From Bacteroidales bacterium (lineage in GTDB: Bacteria; Bacteroidota; Bacteroidia; Bacteroidales; UBA932), in contig JAFZRX010000003.1 in NCBI GenBank assembly GCA_017619675.1, positions 1-64,000 on the forward strand: 64,000 nt of DNA, read 5' to 3'. The notes beneath the pieces are model-generated. The model did no database searches and was not told the origin of the DNA. It saw only the letters and a list, made by a program, of their open reading frames with translations. Below are positions 54,038 to 63,024 of the stretch, piece by piece. A program made the position numbers and the translations under genes. Within the stretch, counting starts at the first letter, position 1, and every line of letters starts with the position of its first letter.

Positions 54038-57000
54038 ATGTCTTTCGTACATCTTCACGTCCATACCCAGTACTCCATCCTTGATGGAATGTCCGATATT
54101 TCCAAGCTCTTCAAGAGGGCCGGGGAACTGGGCATGCCGGGTCTCGCAATTACTGACCACGGCAACATGTACGGCGTGAAGGACTTCCTGGACGTGGCCA
54201 AGAAGTTCCCGGAAATCAAGCCCATAGTGGGCTGCGAGGTGTACGTGTCCAAGTACGACCACCGCATCCATGACAAGGAGCACGGCAAATACTATCACCT
54301 GATCCTGCTGGCCAAGAACTACAACGGCTACAAGAATCTGATGAAGATAGTGTCCATAGCGCACATCGAAGGCTTCTACAACCGCCCCCGCGTCTCGCAC
54401 GAGGTTATCGAGAAGTACGCTGCGGACCTTATCTGCTGCTCCGCCTGCCTTGCGGGGGAGGTGCCGCGGGCGATAGTCGCTGGCGACGCCGCCGGCGCCG
54501 ATGCCGCAATCCAGTGGCACAAGAAGGTCTTTGGCGATGACTACTACCTGGAGGTAATGCTGCACAAGACGGAGGTCCCGGGCGTGAGCCTGGAACTCTA
54601 CCAGCAGCAGAAGTTCTACACGGAAGAAATCTTCAAGCTGGCGCAGAAGCACGGCGTGAAGGTGGTGGCCACCAACGACGTTCACTTCGTGAACAAGGAG
54701 GACGGCCCCGCGCACGACCGCCTCATCTGCCTTACCACCAACTCCGCCATTGACGACCCCAAGCGCCTCCGCTACACCCAGCAGGAATACCTCAAGAGCG
54801 AAGAGGAGATGGCAGCGCTGTTCCCGGAGCATCCGGAAGCGCTGGCCAACACCCTGGAGGTCCTGGACAAGATAGAGAGGTACACAATTGACAGGGGCCA
54901 TGTGCTTCCCAAGTTCGACATAGATCCCGCCTTCCTTGCCGATATCGACTCCCATCTTGCAAAGTATGCGGACATCATAGAGAACGGCAAGTTCGAGTTA
55001 ATAAAGAACAAGAAGGGGGAGGTCATTGACAGGAAATACCGCGGGGACGAGTTCTGCCGCTCCGTAGCCTATCTGTGCCACCTCTCTTACGAGGGCGCGC
55101 ACAGGCGCTACGGCGCCACCCTGACGGAAGACCAGGAATCCAGGCTGCACTTTGAATTGATGACCATTTCCGGAATGGGATTCCCGGATTACTTCCTCAT
55201 AGTCCAGGATTTCATAGGCTGGGCTCGCCGCAACGGCATTTCCGTGGGCCCCGGCCGAGGCTCCGCCGCCGGTTCCATGGTGGCCTACTGCCTTGGAATC
55301 ACCAACCTTGACCCTATCCGGTACGGCCTCCTGTTCGAGCGTTTCCTTAACCCGGACCGTATATCCATGCCGGATATAGACGTGGACTTTGACGATGAGG
55401 GCCGCTACCGCGTAATCCAGTATGTCCAGGACAAATACGGTGCGGACCACATTTCCCACGTAATCACCTTTGGAACCATGGCGGCCAAACTGGCCGTGAA
55501 GGATATGGCCCGAATCGCCAACCTGAGCATCCCTGAGTCCAACCGCCTCACCAAGATGATACCGGACCGTGCATTCACGGTGAAGGTTGACGGGCAGGAG
55601 AAGGAGATGAAACCGACCCTTGCCAACAGCATCAAGTACATCAAGGAACTCAAGGAAGAGTACGAGAACGGCGCGCCCCTGGTAAAGGAAGTCCTCAATT
55701 TTGCGCTGCAGCTGGAAGGCTGCATCCGCCAGGTGGGAATCCACGCCTGCGCCATGATCATAGGCCGCGGCAACCTTACTGACTATATCCCCATAACCAT
55801 GGGCGTGGACAAGGCCACCGGCCAGAAGGTATGGGTGAGCCAGTACGAGGGCACCAAGATAGAGGATGTGGGAATGCTCAAAATGGACTTCCTGGGCCTC
55901 AAGACCCTGTCCATCATTGACCGCTGCCTTGCCATGGTCAAGCAGAACCACGGCGTTGACATCGACATAGAGGCAATCCCAATTGACGATCCGGCCGTCT
56001 ATGACCTTTACAGCCGCGGAGACACCAAGAGTATATTCCAGTTTGAATCCACCGGAATGAAGGAATGGCTGATGAGGCTCCGTCCTGAAAGGTTCGAGGA
56101 CCTCATAGCCATGAACGCCCTTTACCGTCCGGGCCCTATGGACTATATCCCGGACTTCGTGGCCCGCAAGACGGACCCTTCCAAGATTGCGTATGACCTG
56201 CCGGACATGCAGGATGACCTCCAGGAGACCTACGGAGTAACCGTCTACCAGGAGCAGGTAATGAGACTGTCACAGCGCCTTGCCGGCTTTACCAAGGGTC
56301 AGGCGGACCACCTGCGCAAGGCCATGGGTAAGAAGAAGAAGGAGGAACTGGACAAACTGAAGGTTTCCTTCATGGAGGGAGGCAAGGAGAAAGGCCATCC
56401 TGACGCCATGCTGGAAAAGATATGGAAGGACTGGGAGGCCTTTGCAAAGTATGCGTTCAACAAGTCCCACGCTACCTGCTACGCATGGGTAAGTTACCAG
56501 ACCGCGTACCTCAAGGCCCACTATCCGTCCGAGTTCCAGGCCTCCAACCTCACCCAGAACCAGTCCAACATGGACGAGATGAAGGAGATCATGGCTGACT
56601 GCCGCAAGGGAGGCATCAAGGTAACCAACCCTGACGTGAACGAGTCCCAGGCCCAGTTCTCCGTGAACAAGGCGGGAGTGATACGCTTCGGACTGGGAGG
56701 AATAAAGGGCTTCGGCGGCAACATAGTGGAGGCCATCATCAAGGAAAGGGAGAGCGTGGGAGCCTTCAAGGATCCTTTCGACTTCATGGAAAGGATGGCG
56801 GGCATAGTGAACCGAAAGGCGCTGGAGTCCCTTATCTATACGGGAGCGCTGGATTCCTTCAAGTACAAACGCAGCCAATATTTCCTGCCCGGCAAGAGCG
56901 GGGACCTGTTCATTGACGAACTGGTACACTACTCGGAACTGTACAGGAACGACCAGGTGGATGCCTCCATGTCCCTGTTCGGTGAGGTTGAGGAGATGAA

Positions 57001-57709
57001 GCCGGTGCGTCCGGAGTTCCCGGAGATGATTGGAGAGGAAGACCGCCTGGCGCTGCTGCAGCAGGAGAAGGAACTGGTGGGAATGTACATATCGTCCCAT
57101 CCGCTGGACAAGTATGCGTTTGAGATGCGTACATACACTAACGTCAAGTTGTCCGGCCTCAAGGATGTGATTGACGAATGCCAGGCTGCCAAGAAAGGGC
57201 GCAAGGTGAAATTTGCGGGTATCATCACGGATACCAAGGACCTCCTGACCAAGAACAACCGCAAAGGCAAGAGGATTACCCTTGAGGATGACAGCGGCGT
57301 ATATGAGATGGCCCTGTTCGGAAAGGATTATGAGAAGTTCATAGGGTTCCTGAACCTTCACGAGGCCATCTATATCGAGGCGGAGATCAAGGAGCAGCGC
57401 TTCAGGGGAGACGGGCAGTTTGGCATGGACATAAGCGGCATCAGTTTCCTGGGCAACCTCAATGATGACAAGATCGCCTATTTGAACATAAACATCAACA
57501 CAAAGATCATCACTCCGGAGTTCAGGAAGAACCTTCTGAAACTTCTCAAGAAGCACAAGGGAGACACCACCCTGAAGGTCACCTGTTACGACGGAAACAC
57601 CGGTTATCAGCTGCCGCTGTTCTCAAAAGCGGCCAAAATCCGTGTCTGCGAGGACCTTATAGAGGGTCTTGAGCGACTTGGTATGACCTGCGAGGCGGAA
57701 ATCAAATAA
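54038..57709 (+). CDS. dnaE: DNA polymerase III alpha subunit
   Basis: A 1223-residue replicative polymerase. It has an N-terminal PHP domain (FVHLHVHTQYSILDGM), a palm with catalytic aspartates in MPDIDVDFDDEGR, and the finger/thumb segments VYQEQVMRLSQRLAGF and KSHATCYAWVSYQTAY. A helix-hairpin-helix region follows, then an OB-fold (VKFAGIITDTKDLLTKNN). Length and order fit Bacteroidetes DnaE. The transcript may start almost at the ATG (see findings). Long open frames on the opposite strand here are coding shadows. Confidence 0.97.
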   Translation: MSFVHLHVHTQYSILDGMSDISKLFKRAGELGMPGLAITDHGNMYGVKDFLDVAKKFPEIKPIVGCEVYVSKYDHRIHDKEHGKYYHLILLAKNYNGYKNLMKIVSIAHIEGFYNRPRVSHEVIEKYAADLICCSACLAGEVPRAIVAGDAAGADAAIQWHKKVFGDDYYLEVMLHKTEVPGVSLELYQQQKFYTEEIFKLAQKHGVKVVATNDVHFVNKEDGPAHDRLICLTTNSAIDDPKRLRYTQQEYLKSEEEMAALFPEHPEALANTLEVLDKIERYTIDRGHVLPKFDIDPAFLADIDSHLAKYADIIENGKFELIKNKKGEVIDRKYRGDEFCRSVAYLCHLSYEGAHRRYGATLTEDQESRLHFELMTISGMGFPDYFLIVQDFIGWARRNGISVGPGRGSAAGSMVAYCLGITNLDPIRYGLLFERFLNPDRISMPDIDVDFDDEGRYRVIQYVQDKYGADHISHVITFGTMAAKLAVKDMARIANLSIPESNRLTKMIPDRAFTVKVDGQEKEMKPTLANSIKYIKELKEEYENGAPLVKEVLNFALQLEGCIRQVGIHACAMIIGRGNLTDYIPITMGVDKATGQKVWVSQYEGTKIEDVGMLKMDFLGLKTLSIIDRCLAMVKQNHGVDIDIEAIPIDDPAVYDLYSRGDTKSIFQFESTGMKEWLMRLRPERFEDLIAMNALYRPGPMDYIPDFVARKTDPSKIAYDLPDMQDDLQETYGVTVYQEQVMRLSQRLAGFTKGQADHLRKAMGKKKKEELDKLKVSFMEGGKEKGHPDAMLEKIWKDWEAFAKYAFNKSHATCYAWVSYQTAYLKAHYPSEFQASNLTQNQSNMDEMKEIMADCRKGGIKVTNPDVNESQAQFSVNKAGVIRFGLGGIKGFGGNIVEAIIKERESVGAFKDPFDFMERMAGIVNRKALESLIYTGALDSFKYKRSQYFLPGKSGDLFIDELVHYSELYRNDQVDASMSLFGEVEEMKPVRPEFPEMIGEEDRLALLQQEKELVGMYISSHPLDKYAFEMRTYTNVKLSGLKDVIDECQAAKKGRKVKFAGIITDTKDLLTKNNRKGKRITLEDDSGVYEMALFGKDYEKFIGFLNLHEAIYIEAEIKEQRFRGDGQFGMDISGISFLGNLNDDKIAYLNININTKIITPEFRKNLLKLLKKHKGDTTLKVTCYDGNTGYQLPLFSKAAKIRVCEDLIEGLERLGMTCEAEIK

Positions 57710-57716
57710 ATATTCG

Positions 57717-57750
57717 TATATTTGTTTGTTGTTTCAGTCCCAAAGGGACT
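57717..57750 (+). promoter_or_regulatory. -7 box and small leader hairpin before the SPT gene
   Basis: TATATTTG (57717-57724) fits the -7 consensus; no -33 element is clear. Downstream AGTCCC-AAA-GGGACT (57736-57741 and 57745-57750) forms a 6-bp hairpin in the presumed leader, ending 16 nt before the SPT start codon. Its role is unknown. Confidence 0.42.
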
Positions 57751-57766
57751 CTAAAACCAAACCTGT

Positions 57767-58957
57767 ATGAAAAAGATTATAGATGACATCTGCGCAAAAT
57801 ATACCCGCGCCGATGAAGTCAAAGCCCTGGGCATATATCCATATTACCGCCCCATAGAGTCCGGCCAGGATCCTGTCGTCAAGATGCAGGGAAGGGACGT
57901 GCTGATGTTCGGCTCTAATTCTTACCTGGGACTCTCAGACGACCCGCGCCTCAAGGAGGCAGCCATAGCAGCCATAAAGAAATACGGTACAAGCTGTTCG
58001 GGATCACGTTTCCTGAACGGAACCCTTGACATCCACCTTGAACTGGAAGAGAAACTTGCAAAACTGGTGGGCAAGGAGGAGGCCATAACCTTCAGTACCG
58101 GAATGCAGGCCAACCTTGGCGCCATCTCCGCCCTGGCTTTCAGGGACGGATTCGTGCTCCTGGATGCCCTGGACCATGCTTCCATCATTGACGGAAGCCG
58201 CCTGGGCTTCTCCAAGGTGCTCAAGTTCCCCCACAACGACATGAAGGGACTGGAGAAGAAACTCCGCATCTGCCCCAGGAACGCTCCAAAACTTATTGTA
58301 GTTGATGGAGTTTATTCCATGGAGGGAGACATAGCTCCGCTGCCTGAGATAGTCCAGCTTTGCGAGAAGTACGACGCCTACATCATGGTGGACGACGCCC
58401 ACTCATTTGGAGTTCTGGGTGAACAGGGACGCGGAACCGCCAATTATTTCGGTCTCACTGACAAGGTGGACGTAATAATGGGAACCTTCTCCAAGTCATT
58501 CGGCTCCCTGGGAGGATTCATCGCGGCCAACCATAACATCATGAACTACCTGAAGCATAACGCCCGCGCGCTTATCTTCAGTGCCAGCATGCCGCCGGCA
58601 AACGTTGCCGCGGTAAGCAAGGCCATTGACATCATGCTCACTGAGCCCGAGCGCATAGAGAACCTGTGGGATGTAACCCATTACGCCCAGGAGCAGTTCA
58701 AGGCCCATGGATTCGATACGGGACATACCCAGTCTCCTATCATCCCGCTGTTCGTAAGGGATACTACAAAGGCTCTCCAGATTGTGAAACTGGCCCTTGA
58801 CGAGGGTGTGTTCATCACCCCGGTAATCGCTCCGGCCGTGCCTCAGGATTCCGTCCTGATCCGTTTCGCCCTCATGGCCACACATTCGCGCGAGCAGGTT
58901 GACATTGCTGTGGAGAAACTTGAGAAGGTATTCAGACAAGTAGGAGTAATAAAATAG
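57767..58957 (+). CDS. spt: Serine palmitoyltransferase
   Basis: A 396-residue AOS-family PLP enzyme. It has FGSNSYLGLSDDPRLKEA, LDHASI with stacking H137, VVDGVYSMEGDIAP, MVDDAHSFGVLG (D210, H212) and the PLP Lys in GTFSKSFGSLGGFIA (K243). These motifs match bacterial SPT of Bacteroides/Sphingobacterium type, which condenses L-serine with a long-chain acyl thioester to 3-ketosphinganine. This starts the synthesis of sphinganine, dihydroceramides and related lipids. An SDR gene follows 4 nt later. The distinct AOS paralogue at 30495 belongs to the presumed sulfonolipid pathway. Confidence 0.92.
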   Translation: MKKIIDDICAKYTRADEVKALGIYPYYRPIESGQDPVVKMQGRDVLMFGSNSYLGLSDDPRLKEAAIAAIKKYGTSCSGSRFLNGTLDIHLELEEKLAKLVGKEEAITFSTGMQANLGAISALAFRDGFVLLDALDHASIIDGSRLGFSKVLKFPHNDMKGLEKKLRICPRNAPKLIVVDGVYSMEGDIAPLPEIVQLCEKYDAYIMVDDAHSFGVLGEQGRGTANYFGLTDKVDVIMGTFSKSFGSLGGFIAANHNIMNYLKHNARALIFSASMPPANVAAVSKAIDIMLTEPERIENLWDVTHYAQEQFKAHGFDTGHTQSPIIPLFVRDTTKALQIVKLALDEGVFITPVIAPAVPQDSVLIRFALMATHSREQVDIAVEKLEKVFRQVGVIK

Positions 58958-58961
58958 AAAT

Positions 58962-59756
58962 ATGGTAATCCTGATTACCGGAATTACCTCCGGATTCGGA
59001 GAAGCGATGGCCAGGCAGCTGAACGCTGCCGGCCATGCTGTTTATGGGACGCACCGCAACGCCAAGGACTTTATTCCGGGAGTCACCTACATCAAGGCGG
59101 ACGTGCAGGACGAGGAGCAGGTCAAGGCTGCCGTTGAGCAGGTGGTATCGGCCGAAGGCCGGATCGACGTGTTCATCAACAACGCCGGAATGGGAATCGG
59201 CGGTCCGCTGGAGTTCACCTCCATCCAGGACGCGCAGCGCCAGATGGACGTGAATTTCATGGGCCTGGTGCGCTGCTGCCACTATGTGGTTCCGGTGATG
59301 CGCAAGCAGGGCGGGGGCAAGATCATCGCCTTCAGTTCCATCGGAGGCCTTATGGGCCTGCCGTTCCAGGGCATGTATTCCGCCAGCAAGTTCGCCATAG
59401 AGGGCTATTGCGAAGCGTTGAGGCTGGAGACCAAGGCTCTGGGAATCAAGGTCGTTGTCATTGAGCCGGGGGACTTCGCCACGGCCTTCACGGCGCAACG
59501 CAAGAGCGTTGCCGCCCCCGAGGCCTACGAAGTCTACAAGACCTACGCCGAGTCCCTCGCCAGCATCGAAAAGGACGAGACCACCGGTCTCAAGCCGGAC
59601 TACCTTGCCGCCAAGATTGTAAAGATTGTCTTAAAGAAGAACCCGCGCTACAACTACGTCATCTCCACCTTTGTACAGCGCCTCTCCGTCTTCCTGAAGA
59701 AAATCCTGCCCGCACCCCTCTTCGCCAAAATCCTCGGTAGCTACTACAAACTCTAG
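58962..59756 (+). CDS. Short-chain dehydrogenase/reductase, probably 3-ketosphinganine reductase
   Basis: A 264-residue classical SDR with TGITSGFG (6-13), NNAG (73-76), Ser125/126 and YSASK (Y139, K143). A basic, hydrophobic C-terminal tail (FVQRLSVFLKKILPAPLFAK) suggests membrane association. It lies 4 nt after the SPT gene, so reduction of 3-ketosphinganine to sphinganine is the simplest inference. Other SDR activities cannot be excluded. The AOS/SDR order is mirrored by the cassette at 30495-33828. Confidence 0.8.
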   Translation: MVILITGITSGFGEAMARQLNAAGHAVYGTHRNAKDFIPGVTYIKADVQDEEQVKAAVEQVVSAEGRIDVFINNAGMGIGGPLEFTSIQDAQRQMDVNFMGLVRCCHYVVPVMRKQGGGKIIAFSSIGGLMGLPFQGMYSASKFAIEGYCEALRLETKALGIKVVVIEPGDFATAFTAQRKSVAAPEAYEVYKTYAESLASIEKDETTGLKPDYLAAKIVKIVLKKNPRYNYVISTFVQRLSVFLKKILPAPLFAKILGSYYKL

Positions 59757-59866
59757 AATAGTATTTAGACGGAACGTCCATCAGTCATTCTTTTTCCATC
59801 TTCCATATACACTCTCTTCCAATTATCTTTCGTTATTTGTTTGATATAGTATAGAAAAGTGGAAGG

Positions 59867-59935
59867 AAGGTATAAGGGTGCAAAATTGCTTTCGGCGTAT
59901 GCCTGCTTTGTCGCAATTTTGCACCCTTATACCTT
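59867..59935. repeat. Perfect 23-bp inverted repeat (long hairpin) between convergent genes
   Basis: The left arm 59867-59889 (AAGGTATAAGGGTGCAAAAT, then TGC) is exactly complementary to the right arm 59913-59935. A 23-nt loop contains a smaller hairpin, GGC-GTAT-GCC (59894-59903). It lies between the 3' ends of the SDR (+) and DUF554 (-) genes. No T-run follows the arms, so it is not a classical terminator. A palindromic mobile unit or RNA-stabilising element is possible. Confidence 0.85.
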
Positions 59936-59950
59936 TCTGGAACGTGCTAT

Positions 59951-60634
59951 CTAAAATAGAGATTTTATTAGGAACCAGAGGACTGGGACCAGGAGGGCGG
60001 GGATGTAGTTGAGGGTCTTGATGTCTTTGAGTTTGAGGAGAGAGATGCCGGAGGCGATGATGAGGACGCCTCCAACGGCGGCAAGTTCATTTACGAGGGT
60101 TCCCTGGAGGAGGGGGCTGGAGGAGGCGAGTTTGGCTATGAGCCAGAACATGCCCTGCCAGCAGAAGAGGATGGGGGCTGCCAGGATCATTCCTATGCCG
60201 TAAGTGGTGGCAAAGATAGTTGAGGTAACCAGGTCCAGGGTGGAGTTGGTGTAAAGGAAAGTGTTGTCTCCTTGGAGGGCGCTCATGACGGGGCCTACGA
60301 TTGAGAAAGTTCCTATGCAGTAGAGCAGGCAGGCTGTGATGAGGCCGTTGGCAAAGCTGTCGCCGCCTTTCTTGGCAAGGTAGCGTTTGGTACGGCCGTC
60401 CAGGTCCAGGGCAGTGCCTATGATTCCTCCTATGGCAAGGCTGAGGATGAACAATACCGGGAACTCACTCTTGGTGATGTTTTGGGTGAAAGTAGATGTT
60501 CCAAGCGCAAGGCACACCACGCCCATTATGTTGAAAAGGGCTGTGGTGTATTTTTCCCCCAGCCCCTTCTTGAAAATGGTCCCGATGAGCGTACCCGCAA
60601 TGATGCAGGCCGTATTGACTATTGTCCCAATCAT
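59951..60634 (-). CDS. DUF554-family membrane protein
   Basis: A 227-residue protein with about seven membrane helices. It matches the DUF554 family (YdfK/YqgA type): MIGTIVNTACIIAGTLIGTI at the start, ALDLDGRTKRYL after the third helix, and a glycine-rich later half (AAVGGVLIIASGISLLKLKD). The function of the family is unknown; a transport role is often assumed. It lies 6 nt after the stop of the lipocalin-like gene on the same strand, so the two are probably co-transcribed. Confidence 0.9.
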   Translation of the reverse strand: MIGTIVNTACIIAGTLIGTIFKKGLGEKYTTALFNIMGVVCLALGTSTFTQNITKSEFPVLFILSLAIGGIIGTALDLDGRTKRYLAKKGGDSFANGLITACLLYCIGTFSIVGPVMSALQGDNTFLYTNSTLDLVTSTIFATTYGIGMILAAPILFCWQGMFWLIAKLASSSPLLQGTLVNELAAVGGVLIIASGISLLKLKDIKTLNYIPALLVPVLWFLIKSLF

Positions 60635-60640
60635 TTACAG

Positions 60641-61117
60641 TTACTGGCGCACGTAAACGTCAACTATCCTTCTGACCTGTGTGGTAACCTCTTCCGGCTT
60701 GCCGGGATTGATGGTTTCAGTCCAGGGTGTGCTCTCTGACCTATAGACCAGCCTCATCTCAGTTGGAGTGAGCTGCTGGATCTGTACGGTTTCGCCTTCC
60801 CATGAAAGGGCCAGGACAGGGTTGTTATAATAGAGGATATCGCCTTCTATCATATAACCGAACGTGAAGGAAGTGCTTGGCGTCACTCCGTCCAGGGCCA
60901 TGAGTTCATAGGTGGCACGTGTCGACTCAAAAGTAAGGAACATCCTGTTGTCCCATTTCTGGGAGATGGTCTCCCCGGTTGCGGTAGTGTATTCAGTGCG
61001 GTCAATCTCCCATTTTCCCAGGATGCTGTTGCCCTCGAGCTGCTTGACACAGGATTGAAAGGTAACGCTAAGTCCCATGAGGAGCATTGCGGAGCAAATA
61101 AATCTTTTCCAGTTCAT
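60641..61117 (-). CDS. Lipocalin-like lipoprotein
   Basis: 158 residues from the ATG at 61115-61117 (MNWKRFICSAMLLMG), with a lipoprotein signal (FQSC). The rest is a small beta barrel in the style of Bacteroidetes lipocalin-like/DUF proteins (ILGKWEIDRTEYTTATGETI, then YYNNPVLALSWEGETVQIQQ and MRLVYRSES). Substrate and role are unknown. A TATATTTG box lies upstream on the minus strand. The DUF554 gene follows 6 nt after its stop. Confidence 0.75.
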   Translation of the reverse strand: MNWKRFICSAMLLMGLSVTFQSCVKQLEGNSILGKWEIDRTEYTTATGETISQKWDNRMFLTFESTRATYELMALDGVTPSTSFTFGYMIEGDILYYNNPVLALSWEGETVQIQQLTPTEMRLVYRSESTPWTETINPGKPEEVTTQVRRIVDVYVRQ

Positions 61118-61192
61118 ACGATTAATCTTTGTTCTCACAAATATAAATAAAAGTTTTTCTATCTTTAACAGGATTCACCAATTACCACCTAT

Positions 61193-62857
61193 ATGAAACA
61201 AATACTGAGACTTACGGCGGCATTCGCTTTATGCGCCTTAATGGCGGCATGTACCACCAGAGGAATTCAGGAGCCCATATCCAAGACCCCTACCATGGGC
61301 TGGAGTTCCTGGAACACCTACAGTATAAATATCAGCGATTCCCTCATAATGAGGCAGGCCGATGCAATGGTTGAGACCGGATTGAAGGATGTCGGATTCA
61401 AATACATCAATATAGACGACGGATACTTTGGAGGCCGCGACATGGAGAGCGGCCAGCTGCTGATACACCCCACCAGATTCCCTGGCGGCATGAAGCCGGT
61501 GGTGGACCACATCCACTCCCTTGGGCTCAAGGCCGGAATCTACAGCGATGCGGGCTACAATACCTGCGGCAACTATTGGAACAGGGACACCATAGCGCAG
61601 AATGTGGGACTCTACGGTCACGAGAGGCAGGATGCGGAGTTCTTCTTCAACGAACTGGGCTTCGACTTCATCAAGGTTGACTTCTGCGGAGGCACCGCCT
61701 GGCAGAACAACCAGCGCCTGGCCCTCGATCCCCAGACCCGCTACACCGCCATCCACGAAGCCATCGAGGCCACCGGACGCAAGGACGTGCGCCTCAATGT
61801 GTGCCGATGGGATTACCCCGGAACCTGGGTGTCCGACGTATCCACTTCATGGCGTATTTCCGGCGACATCTCCAGCCGCTGGCAGTCAGTCAAAGGCATA
61901 ATTGCGCAGAGCCTCTACCTCTCCGCATACGCCTTTGACGGACATTTCAACGACATGGACATGCTGGAGGTGGGGCGCACCATGAGCGCGGAGGAGGACC
62001 GCACCCACTTTGGAATGTGGTGCATCATGGCCTCGCCGCTGCTCATAGGCTGCGACATGACCAACCTCAAGCCCGAGACGCTCCAGCTGCTCCTCAACGA
62101 GGAACTCATCGCCCTTAACCAGGATCCCCTGTACCTGCAGGCCTACGTTGTCCGCCACGACGGAGATACATACGTGCTGGCAAAGGACCTGCTCGAGCGC
62201 GAAGGGCTCGTCCGGGCCGCCGCGCTCTATAATCCAACCGACGATCCTATTGTGATAAGCGTTGACATGGCAGAGCTCTGCCTTACGGGGGAGGTCAAGG
62301 TCCGCGACCTGTTCGCGCGCCGTGACCTCGTGCCTGTAGCGGCAGGGGGGACTTTGTCCCTGGCTGTGCCGGCGCACGGCTGCCGCATAGTCAGGCTCGA
62401 GGCCCAGGGGCGCGCGGAGCGCACCCTCTACGAGGCCGAGACCGCCTACCTGAGTTCTTACCAGGAACTCTACAATTCCTCCGTGGTAGGCTCCGCCTTC
62501 TATCAGGCAAATGACCTGGCCTCCGGCCGTATGGTTGCCACCGGCCTTGGCGGTACCCCTGTCAACGACATCCGCTGGAGGAATGTCTACAGCGACAAGG
62601 GAAGCAAGTATACCCTTACTTTCCGCTGCATCCCCAACGCCCGCAGCGTCACCCCGGCCGGCCGCATGGGCCAGGCCTCGGGCGGCTCGTTCTATGTGGC
62701 GGTTGGTGACGGCGAAGGCCAGATGGTCCGCCTTGCCGGGACGGAAGGTGTGGTGGATGTTACGGTAGACGTTACCCTTTCTGCCGGTGACAACGAGATC
62801 CGGCTCTACAATGACCGGGGCGCCATGCCGGACATTGACTGCATGATATTGAATTAA
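61193..62857 (+). CDS. GH27-family alpha-galactosidase lipoprotein with C-terminal carbohydrate-binding-like domain
   Basis: A 554-residue lipoprotein (MAAC, Cys20). The GH27 TIM barrel starts at PTMGWSSWNTY and includes YINIDDGYF and AGIYSDAGYNTCGNY. The nucleophile is D163 in IKVDFCGG and the acid/base is D225 in RISGDISSRW. An antiparallel C domain is followed from about residue 415 by a CBM35-like jelly roll (ERTLYEAETAYLSSYQELYN). It removes alpha-linked galactose, for example from galactomannan or raffinose-type sugars. It stands outside a SusCD locus and ends at a clear terminator. Confidence 0.92.
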   Translation: MKQILRLTAAFALCALMAACTTRGIQEPISKTPTMGWSSWNTYSINISDSLIMRQADAMVETGLKDVGFKYINIDDGYFGGRDMESGQLLIHPTRFPGGMKPVVDHIHSLGLKAGIYSDAGYNTCGNYWNRDTIAQNVGLYGHERQDAEFFFNELGFDFIKVDFCGGTAWQNNQRLALDPQTRYTAIHEAIEATGRKDVRLNVCRWDYPGTWVSDVSTSWRISGDISSRWQSVKGIIAQSLYLSAYAFDGHFNDMDMLEVGRTMSAEEDRTHFGMWCIMASPLLIGCDMTNLKPETLQLLLNEELIALNQDPLYLQAYVVRHDGDTYVLAKDLLEREGLVRAAALYNPTDDPIVISVDMAELCLTGEVKVRDLFARRDLVPVAAGGTLSLAVPAHGCRIVRLEAQGRAERTLYEAETAYLSSYQELYNSSVVGSAFYQANDLASGRMVATGLGGTPVNDIRWRNVYSDKGSKYTLTFRCIPNARSVTPAGRMGQASGGSFYVAVGDGEGQMVRLAGTEGVVDVTVDVTLSAGDNEIRLYNDRGAMPDIDCMILN

Positions 62858-62863
62858 AAAAGA

Positions 62864-62899
62864 AAGCCTCCTGATGATTCAGGAGGCTTAATTATTTGG
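62864..62899 (+). terminator. Intrinsic terminator after GH27
   Basis: A perfect 11-bp stem AAGCCTCCTGA / TCAGGAGGCTT (62864-62874 and 62879-62889, 4-nt loop) is followed by AATTATTTGG. It lies between the GH27 gene and the tRNA-Gly on the other strand. The AAGCCTCC core is shared with 43575-43607. Confidence 0.82.
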
Positions 62900-62904
62900 T
62901 TTGG

Positions 62905-62977
62905 AGCGGAAAACGGGATTCGGACCCGCGACCTCAACCTTGGCAAGGTTGCGCTCTACCAACTGAGCTATTTCCGC
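62905..62977 (-). tRNA. tRNA-Gly (anticodon GCC)
   Basis: A 73-nt cloverleaf on the minus strand. The acceptor is GCGGAAA/TTTCCGC with discriminator T, the D-arm GCTCAGTTGGTAGAGC, the anticodon loop TTGCCAA in stem CAACC/GGTTG, and the T-arm TCCGAAT in GCGGG/CCCGT. The 3' CCA is not encoded. The anticodon reads GGC/GGT. Confidence 0.95.
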
Positions 62978-62988
62978 GTTCGGGATTG

Positions 62989-63019
62989 CAAATATACACC
63001 AAAAATCTGTAATCCCAAA
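62989..63019 (-). promoter_or_regulatory. Promoter of tRNA-Gly
   Basis: On the minus strand: TTTG (63016-63019), 19 nt, then TATATTTG (62989-62996), 11 nt before the tRNA 5' end. It fits the Bacteroidetes consensus exactly and lies in the short gap after pheS. Confidence 0.82.
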
Positions 63020-63024
63020 TTTTT

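Noticed and set aside
54002-57556. Long minus-strand open frames within and before dnaE (317 to 428 codons)
   Set aside because: Antisense to strongly conserved DnaE motifs; a by-product of GC-biased codon use.
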